This document shows, one piece after another, positions 58,931 through 64,000 of a stretch of DNA of 64,000 nt. The position numbers were made by a program, and so were the translations under genes. This DNA comes from Molossus alvarezi (Eukaryota > Chordata > Mammalia > Chiroptera > Molossidae), in NCBI GenBank assembly GCA_037176705.1, contig JBAWUJ010000051.1:744001-808000 (forward strand), given 5' to 3'. How positions within the stretch are numbered: the stretch's first letter is position 1; each line of letters starts with the position of its first letter. Below the pieces are notes generated by a model. That model had not been told where the DNA came from, did not search any database, and saw only the letters and a program-made list of their open reading frames with translations.

Positions 58931-59430
58931 AAAAAGCTAAAGAACTTTACCTCCACCAAACCAGCACTGCAAGAAATACTAAAGGGACTGCTGTAAGAAA
59001 AAGAAATAGAGAGAGAGAGGGAGGAACACAGGCATAAAATAAAACCAGCAAGTAATAAGTACCTATCAATAAAAACCTTAAATGTAAATGGCTTAAATGC
59101 TTCCATGAAAAGACACAGGGTAGCTGATTGGATAAGAAAACATGACCCATATATATCCTATCTACAAGAGCCCCACCACACAACAAAAGACTCACATGGA
59201 TAAAAGTAAAGGGATAAAATTTTTTTTCCAGGGAAATGGAAGTGAAAAAAAAAACCTGGTATAGTAGTACTCATATTTGATAAGATAGATTCAAAATGAG
59301 GGACATAATGAAAGATAAAAAAGATTACTACATAATATTAAAGGGATCAATCCAACAAGATAATTTAACCCTGGTAAAAACATATGCACCAAATACAGGA
59401 AAACCAAAATACATTAAAAAACTTCTGGAG

Positions 59431-59593
59431 ACCCTGGCCGGTTTGCCTCAGCAGTTAAGAGCATCGGCCTGCAGTCCCGAGAGACCGGGTATTGGTTACC
59501 ACTAAGGGCACGTAACTCAGTTGCAGTTTGTCACTGACCCCGGTTAGTCATATGGGTGGCAGCCATTCGATGTGTCCCTTTCACGTCGATGTT

Positions 59594-59637
<44 letters not shown>

Positions 59638-59695
59638 CCACTCTATCGGAACAAAAAATGAAAAAATGTCCTCGAGTGAGGATAAAAAAAAAAAA
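59431..59695 (+). mobile_element. Ves-type tRNA-derived SINE inserted in L1 ORF2
   Basis: The head 'accctggccggtttgcctca' is followed by an A-box-like 'gcagttaagagcatcggcc' and 'gggtattggttaccac' in B-box position. The 'gtgggtggcagccattcg' block, a long CT tract (59594-59636) and 'gagtgaggataaaaaaa' follow. The flanks 'acttctggag' (59421-59430) and 'aactggag' (from 59700) look like a decayed target duplication. Confidence 0.9.
59594..59636 (+). repeat. (CT)n tract in the SINE tail
   Basis: Nearly pure CT run within the SINE's pyrimidine-rich region. Confidence 0.95.
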
Positions 59696-60365
59696 CAAAA
59701 ACTGGAGGACTTCAAGGGAGAGAATAATAGCAATATAAGCATAGTGGGTGAATTTAACACCCCACAGACACCATAAGATAGAATTTCTACACAAAAAAAT
59801 TAACAAGGACACAAGTCCTTAAATGACAAACTAGATTAGTTAAACTTAATTGATATTTACAGAACATTTTACCTGAAAGCTGCAGAATATACATTCTATT
59901 CAAGTGCCCACAGGGCATCCTTGAAGATAGACTGCATTTTAGGACACAAGGTAAGTCTTTACCAATTCAAGAAAATTGAAGTCATATCAAGCATCCTCTC
60001 AGATCCGAAAGACATGACAACACTAGAAACCAATTACAACAAAAATACACAAAAAACATTCAAACACATGGAAGCAAACTAGCATGTTATTAACCAATGA
60101 ATGGGTTATCAAAGAGTTCAAGGAAAAAAATCCTGGCAACCAAGAAAAATGAACACAAAACAACACAAAATCTATGGGATGCAGTGAAGCAGTCCTGAGA
60201 GGGAAGTTCATACCACTACAGGCCAACCTCAACAAACAAGAAAAATTAAGAATTGACTTTCTAACCCTACAACTCAAAGAACTAGAAACTAAACAAAAAG
60301 AAAAAAACAGAGCAACTAGAAGAAAAGAACTAGAAATGTCAGTGAGGAAATAAAGGACACAGAAT

Positions 60366-60650
60366 CTGAAAAAAAAAAGCTGGGGGTAGGATGGTAATTA
60401 ATAGAAGAAATAGAAAGAAAAATAGAACCACAAAAACAAAAATGGCAATAAATAAGTACATATCAATGATCACCTTAATTATACATATTTTCAATGCTCT
60501 GATAAAAACTTGTAGAGTAGATAACATGGAAATTGGTAAAACAAAGCTGGGGATGTGTCAGGGAAAGAGGAGGATGGTGTCAAGGGGGGAAAATGAGAAA
60601 CATTTGTAACAGGAACAAATGAATAAATAAAAAATTAAAAAAAAATACAG
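60366..60650 (+). mobile_element. Internally deleted L1 (HAL1-like layout), 5'-truncated copy
   Basis: It starts in the inter-ORF spacer ('aagaaaaatagaacca'), includes the ORF2 start ('atggcaataaataagtac') and about 70 more bases, and then, at about 60520-60535, passes directly into the 3'UTR ('ctggggatgtgtcagg', 'gaaacatttgtaac') with an A-rich tail. The same joint is found in the element at 61805. It lies inside the L1 at 56885-60960. Confidence 0.8.
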
Positions 60651-60979
60651 ACAAAGAGAAACCTGCCACTTTGAAATATAAGCAATGAAACAAAGAGCAG
60701 ATTCTTTGAAAAGATAGACAAGATTCATCAATTCTTAAGCAGACTCATCAACAAACAAAAAGAGAGGACCCCATAAACAAAATCAGAAACATAATTGGAG
60801 AAGTAACAACTGATACCACAGAAATACAAAGGATCATTAAAACATACTACAAACAATTATATGCCAATAAATTGGACGATCTAGACAAAATCAACAAATT
60901 TCTAGAAATACAGTCTCCCAAAACTGAATGAGGAAGAGAGAGAAAACTTTAACACATTTTGGCATCTAAAAAATGGAGG

Positions 60980-61804
60980 AAGGAGAGAGATGGCTGAGGG
61001 CACAACAGGATGAAGAGAAAGTGTGTAAGAGAATGAGCGAGTGTGTGAGAGAGTGTCCGTGGACATGAAGGTGGATGATCAAACCCAAGCAGTGCAGGGC
61101 CACGGAGAAGAAAGTTCCTGTGCTGTGGACAGGAGCAGCTAGCTACCTCCATAAGAAACCCTTCAAGTCACTTCTCCCTGCACCACAGGGAGGTACCACC
61201 ATTTTGAAAGATCCTGAGTCTTCCCTGGGAGGAGGCAGTGGGAGTGGCTAGGGCCCAGCAACCTGAGCCCACCAGCACACCTGGCACCATCAGACCCTTG
61301 GACAATCTGTGTCAACACAGACCAGGGCACAGTAGTGGAGTTCCCAAGGTGCCCATTGCAGAACCCACTGACAGCAGCATCCCAGCACGATCCCCTATAG
61401 TAACAGCCCGATCAGAGTCGAAACATACCTCCAGCAACAGAGGCTGGGGAGCACATCTATCCCCAGGCAACACAAGCACAGACCAGAAGCAGAGACCCAT
61501 CCCAAACAACTACAGCAAAAGCTGAGCAGGAGTTGAGCCCCATGGAGCAGTAGCACTCCCCAGACGACAGCAGTGGGATCTGGGGCTCCAAAGAGGCCAA
61601 TGCAGTCCAGTACCCACAAGAACCAGGGTAAGCCAGAGCCCAAGAAAGACTGGCGAGATCTAGCTGACAACCAGCAGAAACTTTAGCGTGTGGGGGAACC
61701 AGAGAGGCTTGTGCAACCCAGCAGTAACTGGGCGATCCAGTTGCCCACAGGACATGCAGGGTGCAGGGACACCAGAAAGTCTTGTGTGACAGAGCGGTAC
61801 ACAA
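60980..61804 (+). mobile_element. L1 type II 5'UTR without a body
   Basis: It opens near 'gagagatggctgagggca' and runs through the shared blocks 'ccacggagaagaaagttcc', 'ggagtggctagggcccagc' and 'cacagaccagggcacag'. At about 61805 it passes into the 5' end of a different L1, with no ORF1 of its own. Confidence 0.8.
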
Positions 61805-63755
61805 GATAGCCATGGAGGAAGTGAAAAATGAATGCGAGTGAGTAGAACAAACACAGACAATCTCCCAGGACCAAACAGGAATTACAACTAAAATAAAGAC
61901 AAATCCTCAGAAAAAAAAGCAACAGAAAAGCAGAAAGACAGGACCATGTAACCAGGGACACTGGTAACATCTGTAAAGGTGCGAGAGGGTGGTGGGCTGG
62001 AAGTCCAGGGAGAACAGCATTCTTAGCTGTGATCAGAGCCCTTGGGGAATAAAGACCAAGCCCACTCCACCATGCAGAGAGCAGGATGAGAGTGCTAAAA
62101 TGGCCACAGCCACTAACCTGGGAGCTAACGCAGAGAAGGAGTAGACTGAGCTTGAACTATGTGGGGACACCTGGGATCTGGAGGGCACTAAGAGTTTTTG
62201 CTGAGTCGGGGTCACAAAGGTTGGTGGCCAGTGTGCTCCTTCTAAAATCTTTGTAAGAAAGCAGCAGCACCCCTCCTCAGAGATTCAGACTTTCCCTGGT
62301 GAGACAAAGAAATGCAAATTGAGGCTCATTAATAACCAGCATCTATCCCACCTTCTGGAAATGCTCTTATGCAGAGCACCAGGGCTACATTTCAAGGCAC
62401 TGATTAACTGAGACTATTCAGGAGGAAAAAGCTAGAGGATAACTGAACCTGTACTGGGCTTGCAAATCTACCCAGGAAAGTAAGACTCAACTGTGATTTT
62501 TAATGTGGGCCCACCCAGGCACATCCAGCACAGTAGAGGAAGTCACAAATAGCAGAACACCAACACCCATAGGGAAAATTTGGCAGGCTCCAATACCCAC
62601 TGAGTTAGCCAAAATGTTGAAACAAACAGACATATCCAAAATGAACAAACAAGAGAACTTTATCAAGGATGAGATCAATAAAATGTAGCTAAGCAAATTA
62701 TCAGAGGTAGAATTCAGAGCCATGACCTTGGGGAAGCTCAACAGCATGAGTAAGGACATCAGCACCATGAGTAAAGATATAGAAACAATGCAATCCAACC
62801 AAGTAGAAATGAAGAATGACACAGCAGAAATTAAGGATACACTGGAAGGACTAACCAGCAGAGTAGACGAAGCTCAGGACCGGATCAGTGAATGAGAAGA
62901 CAGAAAAAAAAAACAATTATAAAATGAAAATGAAAAAACAATTAAAAAACAGGAGGACGGCTTAAGAGAACTGTGGGACAACTGGAAACGTAATGACATT
63001 CGCATCACAGGAGTCCCCGAAGAGGAAACAAATGGGCAAGGGTTAGAGAATGTATTTGATGAAATAGAGACAGAAAACATTCCTAACTTGGTAAAGAAAG
63101 AAGGCATTTAAGTTCAAGAAGCACAGAAAGCTTCAAATAAAAAGAACCCAAACATGCCCACACCAAGACACATAGTAATTAAAATGACAAAAAGTAAAGA
63201 CAAAGAGAGAATCATAAAGGCAGCAAGAGATAAGCAACAGCTTACCTACAAAGGAAACCCCATAAGGCTCTCACCTGACTTCTCCACAGAAATACTATAG
63301 GCCAGAAGAGAGTGTCATGAAGTAATCAAGGGCATGAAAAACAAGGATCGGAATCCAAGACTATTCTATCCAGCAAGGCTATCATTCAAAATATGTCAAA
63401 TAAAACGGTTTCCAGACAAAAAAAAAAAAAAAGAAAGGCAAAGGGAATATATTCATACCACACCAGCACTGCAAGACATGCTAAAAGGAGTGCTGTAATT
63501 AATTGAAGAAATAGTTAGAAGAATAGAACCCCACAAAACAAAAATGGCAATAAATATGTACATACCTTAAGATCACCTTTAATGTACATGGTCTGAATGC
63601 TTTGGTAGAAATACGTAGAGTAGATGACACAAAAATTGATGAAACATCGCTGGGGATGGGGCAGAGAGGGCAAAGGGAGAAGGGTGTCAATGGGGGGAAA
63701 ATGAGAAACATCTGTAACAGAAACAAATTAATAAATTAAAAACCTTTTAAAAAAT
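61805..63755 (+). mobile_element. Internally deleted L1 (HAL1-like layout), apparently full length at about 1.95 kb
   Basis: It has a type I 5'UTR (one monomer at about 61805-61965, then 'taaccagggacactgg', 'agattcagac'), a recognisable ORF1, and the first ~70 bases of ORF2 (about 63546-63615). At about 63620-63640 it joins directly to the L1 3'UTR ('gctggggatggggcag', 'gaaacatctgtaac') and an A-rich end at 63755. The endonuclease and RT are absent. The joint matches that at 60520. Confidence 0.85.
62614..63385 (+). pseudogene. ORF1 of the internally deleted L1, broken
   Basis: The frame at 62614 opens with 'MLKQTDISKMNKQENFIKD' and ends at a stop after 'DEINKM' (62688). The following coiled-coil and RNA-binding blocks are well kept in the nucleotides ('gaccggatcagtga', 'ttcgcatcacaggagtccc', 'ggccagaagagagtgtca'), with several stops. 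As in HAL1 elements, ORF1 would be the only protein of such a unit, with mobilisation depending on L1 ORF2p in trans. Confidence 0.75.
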
Positions 63756-63763
63756 ATACAAAG

Positions 63764-64000
63764 CACTGGCCGGATTGCCTCAGCAGATGGAGCGTCGGCC
63801 TGCAGTCTGGAGAGACCCAGGTTCAGTTCCCGCTAAGGACACATACCTCGGTTGCAGTTGTCCCCAGCCCAGGTTGGGTCATGTGGGTGGCAGCCACTCG
63901 ATGTGTCCCTTTCACGTCAATGTCTTTCTCTCTCTCTATGTCCCTCCCACTTTATCTAACAAAGTATTGAAAAATATAATCAGGTGAAGATAAAAAATTA
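63764..64000 (+). mobile_element. Ves-type tRNA-derived SINE at the right window edge
   Basis: The head 'cactggccggattgcctca' is followed by 'gcagatggagcgtcggcctg', the B-box-like 'aggttcagttccc', 'gtgggtggcagccactcg', a short CT run and 'caggtgaagataaaaa'. It closely resembles the copy at 59431. It directly follows the tail of the internally deleted L1, a common site for SINE insertion. Confidence 0.88.

Larger units (their letters stand above)
59045..60950 (+). pseudogene. L1 ORF2 remnant with two insertions
   Basis: The start codon seen in the sister copies is lost here ('ataaaaccagcaagtaataag' region). Endonuclease blocks are visible at 59296-59420 ('IILKGSIQQDNLTLVKTYAP') and 59700-60030. 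The connector runs to 60365 and again from about 60680 ('aatgaaacaaagagcagatt') to 60950. No RT is present. Confidence 0.8.
56885..60960 (+). mobile_element. L1 with type II 5'UTR, ORF1 and part of ORF2; carries two later insertions
   Basis: The 5'UTR starts near 'gaagttggcagcaggcagg' and runs to about 58070, longer than in the neighbouring type II copies. It includes a stretch of CAG-rich, degenerate repeats (57370-57920). ORF1 and the ORF2 endonuclease follow. A SINE sits at 59431-59695, and an internally deleted L1 at 60366-60650. L1 sequence then resumes up to about 60950, where it stops before the RT. Confidence 0.85.

Overview
The window is nuclear DNA of a mammal, most probably a bat. 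It is packed with LINE-1 (L1) pieces, and it carries several tRNA-derived SINEs of the kind known as Ves in bats (head close to 'gccctggccggtttgcctcag', a Pol III B-box-like stretch, then a CT-rich tail). I see no intact protein-coding gene, rRNA, functional tRNA gene, CRISPR array or prokaryotic feature. The species call rests on remembered repeat families and is an inference.

Positions 1-35975 are the right-hand end of a long-unit tandem array (a macrosatellite). Six complete units of 5271-5275 bp and a truncated seventh lie head to tail, and the array continues past the left edge. Each unit has the same parts in order: a 3' L1 fragment (L1B), about 2.9 kb of non-L1 sequence that includes a MIR SINE and a degenerate minisatellite, then a 5'-truncated, internally deleted L1 (L1A) with a broken reverse-transcriptase reading frame. 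Units differ at only a handful of sites, and these are shared in a mosaic way that points to recent unequal exchange or gene conversion. The last unit is like the others up to about 34310. After that it is clearly older and closer to the ancestral state.

At 35972-35975 the array ends in a microhomology joint from L1A back into the MIR. It is followed by a diverged copy of part of the unit (to 37643) that lacks the L1A insertion and therefore shows the pre-insertion site. From 37644 to 42482 there is mixed single-copy DNA with L1 and SINE pieces and one good candidate exon for a coiled-coil protein on the minus strand (40661-40795).

Positions 42483-64000 are almost all L1, and every young-looking L1 is on the plus strand. 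They include a nearly full-length but broken element (50150-55968), several 3'-truncated or interrupted elements, two kinds of 5'UTR, and two copies of an internally deleted L1 that keeps the 5'UTR/ORF1 side and the 3'UTR but lacks nearly all of ORF2 (HAL1-like in layout). Ves-type SINEs have landed inside the L1s. An old antisense L1 piece lies at 45650-46396. Nothing here forms an operon or pathway. The story is one of repeat amplification, homogenisation and decay.
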